DNA of 64,000 nucleotides from Candidatus Formimonas warabiya (GTDB lineage: Bacteria; Bacillota; Dehalobacteriia; Dehalobacteriales; Dehalobacteriaceae): contig NZ_CP017634.1 in assembly GCF_002777255.1 (NCBI RefSeq), positions 3,732,903 to 3,796,902 of the forward strand, in the 5' to 3' direction. The position numbers and the translations under genes are program-made. Positions 16,055-24,687 of the stretch are shown here, one piece after another. The first letter of the stretch is position 1. The number at the start of each line of letters is the position of its first letter. The notes beneath the pieces were generated by a model, which had not been told where the DNA came from, ran no database searches, and saw nothing but the letters and a program-made list of their open reading frames with translations.

Positions 16055-17318
16055 AGTGGCGATCTCTGCTGCGATATTTGTCACAGCCTATGTGCTGATT
16101 ATATTGGACAAGTTCGACAGGACGATCATCGCCTTGTCCGGTGCTGCATTAATGATATTTTTGCACATCCTCACCCAGGAGAAAGCCTTTCTGGAAATCG
16201 ACTATAATACCATCGGGCTTTTGATCAGCATGATGGTGATTGTGATGATTACCAGAAGGTCCGGCGTCTTTGAGTATCTGGCGGTGAAAACAGTAAAAAT
16301 TGCCAAAGGGGAACCTTTTCAGATCATTATTCTTTTATCACTGATCACAGGCATCATCTCCGCCTTTCTTGACAACGTCACAACCATCCTGCTCATCCTG
16401 CCCGTTACTTTTACGGTAGCCAAGGATTTGCATATCAATCCTGTACCCTTTATTATCGCCGAAGTATTTGCTTCCAACGTGGGGGGAACAGCCACCCTTG
16501 TCGGCGACCCGCCCAACATTATGATCGGCAGCGCGGTAGGATTAAGTTTTATGGATTTTATCAAAAACGATGCTTTAGTGGTTATTCCCATCCTTTTTCT
16601 AACCACCTATATCTTCGCCTTATTATATAAGAAAAAGCTTGTAGCCACGAAAGAAAATAAAGAAAAAGTAATGCAGATGGACGAAAGCAAATGCATCACA
16701 GACCATGTTCTGCTCACGAAGAGCCTGGCCGTATTAAGTCTTACCATCCTGGGTTTTCTCCTGCACAGCCAGCTTCATTTTGAATCGGCCACCATTGCCA
16801 TCGGCGGCGCAGTCTTGCTTTTGGCCATTTCAAAAGTGAAGACGGAAAAGATCCTGGAAGAAGTAGAATGGAAAACCATCTTTTTCTTTGTCGGCCTGTT
16901 TATGATGGTGGGAGGGATCAAAGAAACAGGCATCATCAAAATGCTGGCCCAGGGTGTCCTGGACCTGACCCACGGGGATCTGGTCTTAACCACCATGGCC
17001 ATTTTATGGGTATCGGCCATTGCCTCCGCTTTTATTGATAATATTCCTTTCGTTGCCACCATGATCCCCATGATTAAGGACCTGGGCGCTCTTTCCGGCA
17101 TGAATCTGAACCCCCTTTGGTGGGCCTTATCCCTGGGTGCTTGTCTGGGCGGCAACGGCACCATCATCGGCGCCAGTGCCAACGTCATCGCTACTGGGAT
17201 GGCAGAGGAACGGGGACATAAAATTACCTTTGCCAGATATTTTAAGATCGCTTTTCCCGTGATGCTCCTGACCATCGTCATTTGCACCGTTTACCTGTAC
17301 GTATTTTATCTGATCTAA
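16035..17318 (+). CDS. ArsB/NhaD-family ion transporter, copy 1
   Basis: Protein of 427 aa with eleven or more membrane helices. Signature stretches of the ion-transporter superfamily include 'SAFLDNVTTILLILPV', 'VGGTATLVGDPPNIMIGS', 'SAFIDNIPFVATMIPM' and 'LGGNGTIIGASANVIA'. The paired D-N/P-N motifs in the two inverted halves are the ion-binding sites in NhaD and CitM/ArsB-like carriers. Relatives exchange Na+ for H+ or extrude oxyanions; the substrate here is not determined. GGGAGG lies 7 bases before ATG 16035. A near-identical paralogue follows at 17606. Confidence 0.87.
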   Translation: MDHSVFEVAISAAIFVTAYVLIILDKFDRTIIALSGAALMIFLHILTQEKAFLEIDYNTIGLLISMMVIVMITRRSGVFEYLAVKTVKIAKGEPFQIIILLSLITGIISAFLDNVTTILLILPVTFTVAKDLHINPVPFIIAEVFASNVGGTATLVGDPPNIMIGSAVGLSFMDFIKNDALVVIPILFLTTYIFALLYKKKLVATKENKEKVMQMDESKCITDHVLLTKSLAVLSLTILGFLLHSQLHFESATIAIGGAVLLLAISKVKTEKILEEVEWKTIFFFVGLFMMVGGIKETGIIKMLAQGVLDLTHGDLVLTTMAILWVSAIASAFIDNIPFVATMIPMIKDLGALSGMNLNPLWWALSLGACLGGNGTIIGASANVIATGMAEERGHKITFARYFKIAFPVMLLTIVICTVYLYVFYLI

Positions 17319-17380
17319 CAAAGTCTTACAGGATTTTTGCGCATCCCGGTATTCAAATTCGGAAAAAACAACACACGATA

Positions 17381-17409
17381 TTGATTATAAATGATATTTA
17401 TGTTAGTAT
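17381..17409 (+). promoter_or_regulatory. Candidate promoter of the second NhaD gene
   Basis: TTGATT (17381-17386) and TAGTAT (17404-17409) are 17 bases apart. The predicted transcript would run through the hairpin at 17474-17513 before reaching the gene. Confidence 0.35.
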
Positions 17410-17473
17410 GGATCAATAAGCGATAGTTGTTGTCGGTTGGACGGATTTTCCGTTTTCAAGAAATAGGCTTTTT

Positions 17474-17513
17474 GGGTGGAAAGCTGTTTTTGTCAAGCTT
17501 TCCACCCTTTTTT
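17474..17513 (+). terminator. Intrinsic terminator between the two NhaD genes
   Basis: A 12-bp perfect stem, GGGTGGAAAGCT with its complement at 17496-17507, is followed by six T's. It may end copy 1 transcripts or act as an attenuator in the leader of copy 2. Confidence 0.75.
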
Positions 17514-17605
17514 ATGTGCAAATTTAAAATTGGGGACATTCCTCCGACGGGAGAGGAATACCCGAAATAGAGGTGTGTGCCCTAACATCTAGAGGAGGTA
17601 TTTTC

Positions 17606-18889
17606 ATGGAACATTTAACCCTTGAGGTGGCAATATCTGCCGCCATATTCGTCACGGCCTATGTACTGATTATTCTGGACAAGTTCGACCGGGCCGTGAT
17701 TGCCCTATCCGGCGCTGCATTAATGATCTTATTAAAAATACTGGCCCAGGAGGACGCTTTTCTGGAGATCGACTATAATACCATCGGTCTTTTGATCAGC
17801 ATGATGGTGATTGTAATGATTACCAAAAGGTCCGGCGTCTTTGAGTACCTGGCGGTGAAAACAGTAAAAACGGCCAAAGGCGAACCTTTTATCATCATTA
17901 TCCTGCTATCATTGATTACGGGTATTCTCTCGGCCTTTCTCGACAACGTCACAACCATTCTCTTGATTTTGCCCGTTACTTTAAGTGTGGCCAAGGATTT
18001 GCATATCAATCCCGTTCCTTTTATTATTTCGGAAGTATTTGCTTCCAATGTGGGCGGAACAGCCACCCTAGTCGGCGACCCGCCCAATATTATGATTGGG
18101 AGCTCGGTAGGTTTAAGCTTTATGGACTTTATCCTAAATGACGCGGTAATTGCTTTTCCCATGCTGTTTTTAACTACCTATATCTTCGCCCTGCTCTATA
18201 AGAAAAAACTTGTGGCCACGAAAGAAGCCAAAGAAAAAATTCTTGATATGGATGAGGATAAGTGTATTAAAGATCCCATTCTGCTTGTGAAGAGCTTGGC
18301 AGTTTTAGGCCTTACCGTAATAGGATTTCTCCTGCACAGCCAACTCCATTATGAATCAGCCACCATTGCCATTAGCGGAGCAGTCCTCCTCCTCTTTATA
18401 TCCAAGGTCAGGACGGAAAAGATCCTGGAAGAAGTAGAATGGAAGACCATCTTTTTCTTTGTCGGCTTGTTTATTATGGTGGGAGGAATCAAAGAAACAG
18501 GCATCATCAAAATGCTGGCCCAGGGTGTCCTGGACCTGACCCACGGGGATCTGGTCTTAACCACCATGGCAATTTTGTGGGTGTCGGCCATTGCTTCCGC
18601 TTTTATTGACAATATTCCTTTCGTTGCCACCATGATCCCTATGATTAAGGACCTGGGCGCCCTTTCCGGCATGAATCTGACCCCCCTTTGGTGGGCCTTA
18701 TCCCTGGGTGCTTGTCTGGGCGGCAACGGCACCATCATCGGCGCCAGTGCCAACGTCATCGCTACTGGGATGGCAGAGGACCAGGGGCATAAAATTACCT
18801 TTGTAAAATATTTTAAGATTGCTTTTCCCGTGATGCTCCTGACCATTGTCATTTGCACCGTTTACCTGTATGTATTCTATCTAATTTAA
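17606..18889 (+). CDS. ArsB/NhaD-family ion transporter, copy 2
   Basis: Protein of 427 aa, the same length as copy 1. ATG 17606 is preceded by AGAGGAGG; the frame is open further upstream but lacks a ribosome binding site. The same motifs are present ('GDPPNIMIGS', 'SAFIDNIPFVATMIPM', 'LGGNGTIIGASANVIA'). The last ~160 residues differ from copy 1 at only about six positions, while the first ~260 differ more often. DNA runs of about 83 and 99 bp are identical between the copies, which points to recent gene conversion. Two copies may increase dosage or differ in substrate. Confidence 0.87.
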   Translation: MEHLTLEVAISAAIFVTAYVLIILDKFDRAVIALSGAALMILLKILAQEDAFLEIDYNTIGLLISMMVIVMITKRSGVFEYLAVKTVKTAKGEPFIIIILLSLITGILSAFLDNVTTILLILPVTLSVAKDLHINPVPFIISEVFASNVGGTATLVGDPPNIMIGSSVGLSFMDFILNDAVIAFPMLFLTTYIFALLYKKKLVATKEAKEKILDMDEDKCIKDPILLVKSLAVLGLTVIGFLLHSQLHYESATIAISGAVLLLFISKVRTEKILEEVEWKTIFFFVGLFIMVGGIKETGIIKMLAQGVLDLTHGDLVLTTMAILWVSAIASAFIDNIPFVATMIPMIKDLGALSGMNLTPLWWALSLGACLGGNGTIIGASANVIATGMAEDQGHKITFVKYFKIAFPVMLLTIVICTVYLYVFYLI

Positions 18890-18911
18890 GAAAGCCCGGG
18901 AGGGCTTTCTT
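18888..18911 (+). terminator. Hairpin at the end of NhaD copy 2
   Basis: AAGAAAGCCC and GGGCTTTCTT pair around GGGA, beginning inside the stop codon. The stem ends in TTTCTT but lacks a long U-tract. Confidence 0.5.
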
Positions 18912-18946
18912 CGGGATCCGGGTACCGGGAACCGGGGTTCGGGAAA
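18912..18946. repeat. Copy of dispersed repeat A
   Basis: CGGGATCCGGGTACCGGGAA followed by CCGGGGTTCGGG; compare 2591-2632, 20798-20823 and 30615-30647. It lies between the two hairpins of a convergent gene end. Confidence 0.6.
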
Positions 18947-18956
18947 AGACGATAAC

Positions 18957-18989
18957 AAAACCCCCTATCCTTCCGGATCAGGGGGTTTT
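18957..18989. terminator. Bidirectional terminator between NhaD copy 2 and ubiX
   Basis: AAAACCCCCT (18957-18966) pairs with AGGGGGTTTT (18980-18989), with ATCC/GGAT extending the stem inward. T-rich ends face both ways, which suits the convergent genes. Confidence 0.7.
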
Positions 18990-19001
18990 CTGTATCAAAA
19001 G

Positions 19002-19562
19002 TTATTCCTGTCCTTCCCACCGTTGGACAAGGTTATTTTCAATGTCCAGCTGATCCAAAACCCGGGCTAAAAAGTGGTCAATCAGATCCTCAATTTTACC
19101 AGGCCGGTGATAGAAAGCCGGCATGGGAGGCATGATGGTGACGCCAAGCCGGGACAATTTCAGCATGTTCTCCAGATGGATCGGGTTTAGCGGGGTTTCC
19201 CGCGGGGCAAGAATCAATCTGCGTTTCTCCTTCAACATCACATCGGCGGTGCGGACGATCAGCGTCTCCGCATAACCGTGGGTAAGAGCGGAAAGGGTTT
19301 TCATGCTGCACGGTACGATCACCATGCCGGAAACGCGAAAGGATCCGCTGGCCGGTGCCGCGCAGAGATTTCTATTGTCATAGCAGCAGTGAGCCAACCC
19401 TTCTATTTCCTTTATGGAATAATCCGTTTCAATTTCGACGGTCTTTTTTGCCCACTCGCTTAAGATGAGATGGGTTTCCACATCATGCCGGCGCAGCTCT
19501 TCCAGCAGCCGAATCCCGTAGATCACACCTGTCGCCCCTGTAATACCAACCGCAATTTTCAT
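19002..19562 (-). CDS. ubiX: UbiX-family flavin prenyltransferase
   Basis: Protein of 186 aa starting 'MKIAVGITGATGVIYGIRLLEEL', the Rossmann-like FMN-binding N-terminus of UbiX/Pad1. Further motifs are 'SGMVIVPCSMKTLSALTHG' and 'RRLILAPRETPLNPIHLENM'. UbiX makes prenylated FMN, the cofactor of UbiD-type decarboxylases. No ubiD lies in the window, so the partner decarboxylase must be elsewhere. Convergent with NhaD copy 2 across a bidirectional terminator. Confidence 0.92.
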   Translation of the reverse strand: MKIAVGITGATGVIYGIRLLEELRRHDVETHLILSEWAKKTVEIETDYSIKEIEGLAHCCYDNRNLCAAPASGSFRVSGMVIVPCSMKTLSALTHGYAETLIVRTADVMLKEKRRLILAPRETPLNPIHLENMLKLSRLGVTIMPPMPAFYHRPGKIEDLIDHFLARVLDQLDIENNLVQRWEGQE

Positions 19563-19699
19563 ATCTTCCTCCCCAATCGTTCAAGCTAAGGTTATTTTAA
19601 ATCCCCCTATCTTCTTTGTAAAGAAAATATCCCTGTTCTTTCTCCCTTGTACCTCCCTGCCCGATAAAGTATAATATTTACCAGTGGAGGTGTTTTTTT

Positions 19700-20794
19700 A
19701 TGGCTCTTTCCTGCGGTATTGTGGGGCTCCCCATGGTGGGCAAAACAACCTTTTTTAATTTGCTGACGAATGCCGGCATAGAAACCAGTACCTTTTACTC
19801 AGGAAAAACGACAACCAATATTAACATGGCTACCGTGCCCGATGAACGGGTGGAATTTTTATCCCGGATGTTTCACCCCAAAAAGACGACCTTTGCCCAA
19901 ATCGAGGTCATTGACGTGCCCGGTTTGGTGCGCGGGTCCAGTGAGGGGAAAGGAACAGGCAACGAATTTCTGGCTGCGGTACGGGATTCCGATGCCCTGG
20001 TTCATATCGTGCGGGCTTTTGAAAACAAAGATGTGCTTCATGTGGACAACTCCCTTGATTTGATGCGGGATTTGGAAACGGTCAATATGGAACTCCTTTT
20101 TGCCGATTTACAGTTAATTGAAACGCGTCTGGAGCGGATTAACAGCGGTAAAAAAAAGAAATTGGAAAACCCGCTGGAAGAAACCGTCTTGCTGAAAATC
20201 CGGGATGTCCTGGAAAATGAACAGCCTGTAAGCACCATCAAGTTTTCCGATGAAGAAAGGGAAGCTATCAAACATATTACCTTTCTCACCGATAAACCGA
20301 TGCTGATTGTGGTAAACCTGGATGAAAAGCAATTTACCAGTGGTTCTTACGATCAAAAAGAAGAAATTCATACCTTTGGAACAGAGCACAACATGATCGT
20401 GTTGGAAATCTGTGCCCAGGTGGAAGCTGAAATCAGCCAGCTGGAGCCGGAAGACAAACAGCTTTTTATGGAAGACCTGGGGGTGAAAGAACCGGGCATT
20501 GACCGGCTGGCGAAAGCCATTTACGACCTCTTGGGACTGATATCCTTTCTTACAGCGGGGGAAGATGAGGTGCGGGCCTGGACCATCAAAAAAGGCCTGT
20601 CTGCCAAAAAAGCCGCGGGAAAGATTCACTCGGATATTGAAAGAGGATTTATCCGGGCAGAAATTGTCGCCTTTCAAGATTTAAAGGAAGCAGGATCCAT
20701 GGCAAAGGCCCGGGAACACGGATCCTTCCGTTTGGAAGGAAAAGAGTATATCGTGCAAGACGGAGATATTATTAATTTCAGATTTAATGTGTAA
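19700..20794 (+). CDS. ychF: YchF/Ola1-family P-loop ATPase
   Basis: Protein of 364 aa beginning 'MALSCGIVGLPMVGKTTFFNLLT' (P-loop). 'DVPGLVRGSSEGKGTGNEFLAAVR' is the G3 region, a coiled-coil insertion follows (about residues 130-200), and the C-terminal TGS domain ends 'AREHGSFRLEGKEYIVQDGDIINFRFNV'. YchF prefers ATP over GTP and is tied to ribosomes and oxidative stress in other bacteria. GGAGG lies 9 bases before the ATG. Terminator at 20845-20866. Confidence 0.94.
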   Translation: MALSCGIVGLPMVGKTTFFNLLTNAGIETSTFYSGKTTTNINMATVPDERVEFLSRMFHPKKTTFAQIEVIDVPGLVRGSSEGKGTGNEFLAAVRDSDALVHIVRAFENKDVLHVDNSLDLMRDLETVNMELLFADLQLIETRLERINSGKKKKLENPLEETVLLKIRDVLENEQPVSTIKFSDEEREAIKHITFLTDKPMLIVVNLDEKQFTSGSYDQKEEIHTFGTEHNMIVLEICAQVEAEISQLEPEDKQLFMEDLGVKEPGIDRLAKAIYDLLGLISFLTAGEDEVRAWTIKKGLSAKKAAGKIHSDIERGFIRAEIVAFQDLKEAGSMAKAREHGSFRLEGKEYIVQDGDIINFRFNV

Positions 20795-20797
20795 AAG

Positions 20798-20823
20798 CGG
20801 GATCCGGGTACCGGGAAAACCCA
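20798..20823. repeat. Copy of dispersed repeat A
   Basis: CGGGATCCGGGTACCGGGAA followed by AACCC, starting 4 bases after the ychF stop and preceding its terminator. Confidence 0.6.
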
Positions 20824-20844
20824 TTAGCTCCATATAATATAAAG

Positions 20845-20866
20845 AAAGCCCTAAGGGCTTTTTTTT
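20845..20866 (+). terminator. Terminator of ychF
   Basis: AAAGCCC-TAA-GGGCTTT stem-loop followed by a T-run. Confidence 0.75.
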
Positions 20867-21755
20867 ATGGATTGCCGGAAACGGTATCCCGCTCCGAATT
20901 GGTTGGGGCGAGAGTATCCTGCTCCGCCGGCGGGGCGGAATTAATCCAGGTATCTGTGATTAACCCCGCCAAAATGCAGAGACCTCCTACAATGCCGTAA
21001 ACAGTGGGAATCTCTCCCAAAAAGAGCAAAACCCAAATGGGATTAAAGGCAGGTTCCAATAAAGCCACCATGGTAGCTTTCTGGGGGGTAGTCGTGCGTA
21101 ATCCGATGGTGTATAAAACATAAGCGATCCCCAGCTGGAATACGCCTAAGATGACCAGCACCACCCAGCCGGTAAAATTAACATCCGCAATTTTAGCCCC
21201 CTCCGGTACCAACAACCAAATCAAGGGGGCGGCACCTAAATTGCAGATGCTGATAAGTCCAATGCTGTTTTCCCGGCCCAGCTTTTGTAAAAGTTTTGTA
21301 TTCACGGCAAAAAATATGCCGGAACCGATGGCCACCAAATTTCCCATAGCGCTGGTCCCTACGGCCGGTTCGCAGAGAAAGGCGCCCAATCCCAAAGCAA
21401 TTAGGCCTACCGGCAAGGCCTGGTGCCAATTCACTTTCCGGTAAACAACAAGAGTAGCCAGAAAAATCCAGAGAGGGGCGGTAGATTGAAGCGCAATGGC
21501 GTTGGCGGCCGCGGTCAATTTTGTGGACACCACAAAAGAAGTAGACAAGGCCCCATAGAAAAAAATCAATGCCGGAAGTTGCCAGCTCAACTTGATGGGC
21601 CGAATAAAAGGAGCCAGGGCTAAACCTGCGATCACCGCACGGATTGCAGCAATCAAAACCGGGTCAGCCGAGACCAGTTTAATTAACACACCCCCTGTAC
21701 TCCATAGAATAGCCCCAAAGGCAATGTAAACTGTGCCGGGTAATTTCTTGCCCAT
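20865..21755 (-). CDS. EamA/DMT-family exporter
   Basis: Protein of 296 aa with ten membrane helices in two EamA repeats. Repeat 1 starts 'YIAFGAILWSTGGVLIKLVS' and contains 'AIRAVIAGLALAPFI'. Repeat 2 includes 'GNLVAIGSGIFFAVNTKLLQ' and ends 'PTVYGIVGGLCILAGLITDTW'. The start is ATG 21755, 9 bases after AGGAGG. The DMT superfamily exports metabolites, often amino acids; substrate unknown. The LysR gene on the same strand lies just upstream and may regulate it (inference). Confidence 0.85.
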   Translation of the reverse strand: MGKKLPGTVYIAFGAILWSTGGVLIKLVSADPVLIAAIRAVIAGLALAPFIRPIKLSWQLPALIFFYGALSTSFVVSTKLTAAANAIALQSTAPLWIFLATLVVYRKVNWHQALPVGLIALGLGAFLCEPAVGTSAMGNLVAIGSGIFFAVNTKLLQKLGRENSIGLISICNLGAAPLIWLLVPEGAKIADVNFTGWVVLVILGVFQLGIAYVLYTIGLRTTTPQKATMVALLEPAFNPIWVLLFLGEIPTVYGIVGGLCILAGLITDTWINSAPPAEQDTLAPTNSERDTVSGNP

Positions 21756-21811
21756 TTTGGCTTTCCTCCTCATTGAAGCTAAAAAGCTTGCTTTTGGACA
21801 CTAATCGCCCC

Positions 21812-22708
21812 TTATGCGCTCAGAGCCCTACCCAGCAAATGTTGGAGAAAAACATCTCTGGTTCTGGTGGCGCTGGAGTTTTTCATATACACAATATAAA
21901 GATCTCTTTCCAGGTTCAGACCTTGAACCGTCACCTGCTGCACCACTCCCGCCCGTAATGAGGCTTCGGCGGCCCACTTGGAAACAAAACCGACGCCTAA
22001 ACCTGCTGAGACTCCTGTGATGACCGCCTGGGTACTGCCTAATTCCATCACAATGTTCAAATCCGATTCTTTAATCTTTTGGTCCGCCAGGGACTCTTTC
22101 ACGGCAATCCGAGTGCCGGACCCGGCTTCTCGGGTAATCATCTCCATTGATAATAAATCCTTGTAATGGATCTCAGGAGGAATACTGCTTTCGGCACTTG
22201 CGATCAGAACTAGTTCATCCTGTAAAAAGGGGATGAATTCCACATGATCCGATTCCACTTTTGCCCCCACAACCCCTAAGTCGATTTTCCGCTCATAAAG
22301 CAGGTCCACAATCAGCCCCGTGTCACCCACCGTCAGGGAAACATTAATTCCGGGATACTCTTTGCGGAATTCCCCGATAAATTTCGGCATCAGGTACTCA
22401 CCGGGAATGGTACTGGCTCCAAGAGCCAGTTTTCCTCTGTGCAATCCTTTAAAATCTTCCATGATCTCGATGGCCCGGTTATATACCGTCAAAATTTCTT
22501 TCGCATCCCGGTAAAAGTGTTTTCCTGCTTCCGTCAACTGCACCCGTTTATCATTTCTCTCAATCAAGGGAAGCCCGATGGTCTCTTCGAGAGATTTTAT
22601 CTGAGCACTTATGGCAGGCTGGGTCATAAACAAAGCTTCTGCCGCATTGGTAAAACTTTTTAAGTCCGCGACCATAATAAAAGAACGAATTTGTTTAATA
22701 CTGGACAT
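21812..22708 (-). CDS. LysR-family transcriptional regulator
   Basis: Protein of 298 aa from ATG 22708, with AGGAGA 7 bases upstream. The winged helix-turn-helix is at residues ~1-60 ('SFTNAAEALFMTQPAISAQIKSLEE'), followed by a periplasmic-binding-protein-like effector domain with 'LALGASTIPGEYLMPKFI' and 'ITREAGSGTRIAVKESL', a pattern close to CysL/YeiE-type regulators. The effector is unknown. A palindrome TAGATG-TGAT-CATCTA (22731-22746) lies about 23 bp upstream of the start, a reasonable self-binding site. Confidence 0.88.
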   Translation of the reverse strand: MSSIKQIRSFIMVADLKSFTNAAEALFMTQPAISAQIKSLEETIGLPLIERNDKRVQLTEAGKHFYRDAKEILTVYNRAIEIMEDFKGLHRGKLALGASTIPGEYLMPKFIGEFRKEYPGINVSLTVGDTGLIVDLLYERKIDLGVVGAKVESDHVEFIPFLQDELVLIASAESSIPPEIHYKDLLSMEMITREAGSGTRIAVKESLADQKIKESDLNIVMELGSTQAVITGVSAGLGVGFVSKWAAEASLRAGVVQQVTVQGLNLERDLYIVYMKNSSATRTRDVFLQHLLGRALSA

Positions 22709-22730
22709 GATCAAATCTCCTTAAGTAGTT

Positions 22731-22746
22731 TAGATGTGATCATCTA
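22731..22746. promoter_or_regulatory. Palindrome upstream of the LysR gene
   Basis: TAGATG and CATCTA flank TGAT, a dyad symmetric site of about LysR-operator size directly before the regulator's ribosome binding site. Confidence 0.35.
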
Positions 22747-22827
22747 GTTTTCTTCGCCTCTATTGCTAAATCCTCCTGATAATAAAATTTTTTTATTGAA
22801 TTTATACAAGAATTGAATCTTCAAATG

Positions 22828-22861
22828 AAAAAGCCTCTGCAGATTGTCATCCGTAGAAGCT
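22828..22861 (-). terminator. Terminator of rnhA
   Basis: On the minus strand AGCTTCT (22861-22855) pairs with AGAGGCT (22838-22832, one G-U pair), followed by a short T-run, 20 bases past the rnhA stop. Confidence 0.55.
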
Positions 22862-22881
22862 ATGATCTCTGGTAAGACAAA

Positions 22882-23322
22882 TTATGCCTTATGCTTGGAA
22901 ATCTCTGCCCGGGCCAATTCATCGCACCGGTTGTTGAAGGGGTTTTCCGCATGTCCTTTTACTTTCATCCAGCGTACTTGATGCATCGACCCCAGTTTAA
23001 GAAGCTCTTTCCACAAATCCTGGTTTTCTACCGGTTCCTTTTTGCTATTTTTCCATCCGTTCCGCTGCCAATTGTCCAGCCAGCGCTGATTAAAGGCGTT
23101 CACCAGATAAGCGCTGTCGCTGAATATTTGGACGGCGCAGTGTTCTTTGAGCTGATTCAGCCCCTGGATCGCCGCCGTCAACTCCATGCGCTGATTGGTC
23201 GTTAACGGGACAAAGCCGGAAATTTCTTTTTTATGTTCTCCATAAATCAGGATTGCGCCCCACCCTCCGGGACCGGGATTTCCCGAACAGGCCCCGTCCG
23301 TATAAATGGTTACTTCTTTCAT
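22882..23322 (-). CDS. rnhA: Ribonuclease HI
   Basis: Protein of 146 aa starting 'MKEVTIYTDGACSGNPGPGGWGAIL', followed by 'TTNQRMELTAAIQGL', 'IFSDSAYLV' and 'VKGHAENPFNNRCDELARAEI'. These contain the catalytic D-E-D-D residues of RNase HI, which cuts RNA in RNA-DNA hybrids. Length is close to the E. coli enzyme. ATG 23322 has AGGAGA 7 bases upstream. A repeat-B unit begins just upstream of that site. Confidence 0.95.
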   Translation of the reverse strand: MKEVTIYTDGACSGNPGPGGWGAILIYGEHKKEISGFVPLTTNQRMELTAAIQGLNQLKEHCAVQIFSDSAYLVNAFNQRWLDNWQRNGWKNSKKEPVENQDLWKELLKLGSMHQVRWMKVKGHAENPFNNRCDELARAEISKHKA

Positions 23323-23335
23323 GAGGGATCTCCTT

Positions 23336-23415
23336 TCAAGAAGCAGGATACCAGAAGCAAGAAGCAAGAAAAAAGGATACGATCTTGCATCTTGTACCGA
23401 GGAATGTCGCCATTC
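23336..23415. repeat. Dispersed repeat B, one unit
   Basis: Contains CAAGAAGCAGGATACCAGAA, then CTTGCATCTTGTACCGAGGA and ATGTC. The right end is the reverse complement of the GGGACATTCCTCGGTACAAG end seen at 15159. It lies between rnhA and the carboxypeptidase gene. Confidence 0.6.
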
Positions 23416-23473
23416 ACTTACCCCTCTATTATACCCAATTTCTGGAGTTCTGCACTACTTGATTTTTTATCTT

Positions 23474-24574
23474 TTACTTGTTGCGAAAATTGAAGATGCG
23501 GGCCCTTTTTACCCCGTTATTTGCGGCCAGTTCGCTTTTTTCTTTCAATTGGCCTTGAAAATAGACCTCCACTGTGCCCAATACTTGCCCTTTGCGCACG
23601 GGCGCCTTGACGGTTTGGACGATGTTGTTCTTCACTTGCCAATCCCCGGCGGCATCTTTGAGAAAACTGCAGTAAAGACCGGTTTTCGGCACCACTTCCA
23701 CATAGTCCGGCTCCCCGTTGATCACCTTGATGCGGTCAAAGATCTCTCCCGGCCGCACCACAATTTGGTCAAATTTTTCAAAACCGTAATTCAGTAATCC
23801 GGCTGCATCGTCATACCTCCGGGAACTGCCCAAAACAGTGGCAATATACCATTTGCCGTTTCTCACCGCGGAGGCCACGAGGCAACCTCCGGCAGCATTT
23901 GTCGTTCCCGTCTTTACGCCGTTAGCCCCGGCATAAAAATCCAGCAGTCCGTTGGTGTTGCTTACTGTCTTTGATTTCTCCCGATTCAGCCATTTGATTT
24001 CCACACTGTTTTTTTTCACCGTCTCCGCAAAAAAAGGCTGCTCCATAGCGGCACGGGCCATTAAGGCCAGATCATAGGCCGTGGAATACTGTCCCGGTAC
24101 GGAATACCCATTGGGATTTCGAAAGCTGGACTGAAAAGCGCCTAAAGCCCATGCTTTTTTATTCATGAACAGGGAAAAGAGTTTCGGATCTCCCGTCACA
24201 TGTTCGGCCAAAGCCACCGCGGCATCATTGGCAGACCAAAGCAAGGCGGCTCCCATTAAATCCCTTACGGTCATCACATCCCCTTCCTTGAGGCCAATGG
24301 TCTGTCCCACATAAGTCTGGTGGGCTTTTTTGCCAATCACCACTTTTTGATCTAAGTTTTCCAGGTTTAAGGTTATTAAGGCGGTGAGGATTTTTACGGT
24401 ACTGGCCGGGTGCCTAAACTTATGGGCATTTTTTTCCCAAAGAATTTCCCCCGTATACCCGTCAATGAGCACCGCCGCCTCCGCCCGTAGTTTGGGTTCG
24501 GCCCAGGACTTTGCCGGTTGTATCAACATGGCGGTCAAAAAAACGAGCAGCAAAAGCCATGCTTTTTTGTGCAT
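23474..24574 (-). CDS. dacF: D-alanyl-D-alanine carboxypeptidase (DacF/PBP5 type)
   Basis: Protein of 366 aa from ATG 24574, which follows GGGGGTGATAAC. Signal peptide 1-25 ('MHKKAWLLLLVFLTAMLIQP', cut after SWA). Catalytic motifs of the S11 family: S58-T-V-K61 in 'HPASTVKIL', S114-A-N116 in 'WSANDAAVALAEHV', and K-T-G in 'GANGVKTGTTNAAGG'. The C-terminal domain (~270-366) is the PBP5-type beta domain. It trims the terminal D-Ala from peptidoglycan stem peptides. Divergent from signal peptidase I. Confidence 0.93.
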   Translation of the reverse strand: MHKKAWLLLLVFLTAMLIQPAKSWAEPKLRAEAAVLIDGYTGEILWEKNAHKFRHPASTVKILTALITLNLENLDQKVVIGKKAHQTYVGQTIGLKEGDVMTVRDLMGAALLWSANDAAVALAEHVTGDPKLFSLFMNKKAWALGAFQSSFRNPNGYSVPGQYSTAYDLALMARAAMEQPFFAETVKKNSVEIKWLNREKSKTVSNTNGLLDFYAGANGVKTGTTNAAGGCLVASAVRNGKWYIATVLGSSRRYDDAAGLLNYGFEKFDQIVVRPGEIFDRIKVINGEPDYVEVVPKTGLYCSFLKDAAGDWQVKNNIVQTVKAPVRKGQVLGTVEVYFQGQLKEKSELAANNGVKRARIFNFRNK

Positions 24575-24687
24575 GTTATCACCCCCGCTCGTTATTATTT
24601 GCAGCTCCATTTGGTTTCATCCTAAAAAAATTGGCACACTGAGCAAAGGGTGATATAATAGAAAGATCGAGAGAGAGGTGGAAATGG

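Noticed and set aside
16319-18858. Long minus-strand open frames (95-170 codons) opposite both NhaD genes
   Set aside because: They mirror each other because the sense genes are paralogues, lack ribosome binding sites, and lie wholly inside strongly conserved coding sequence.
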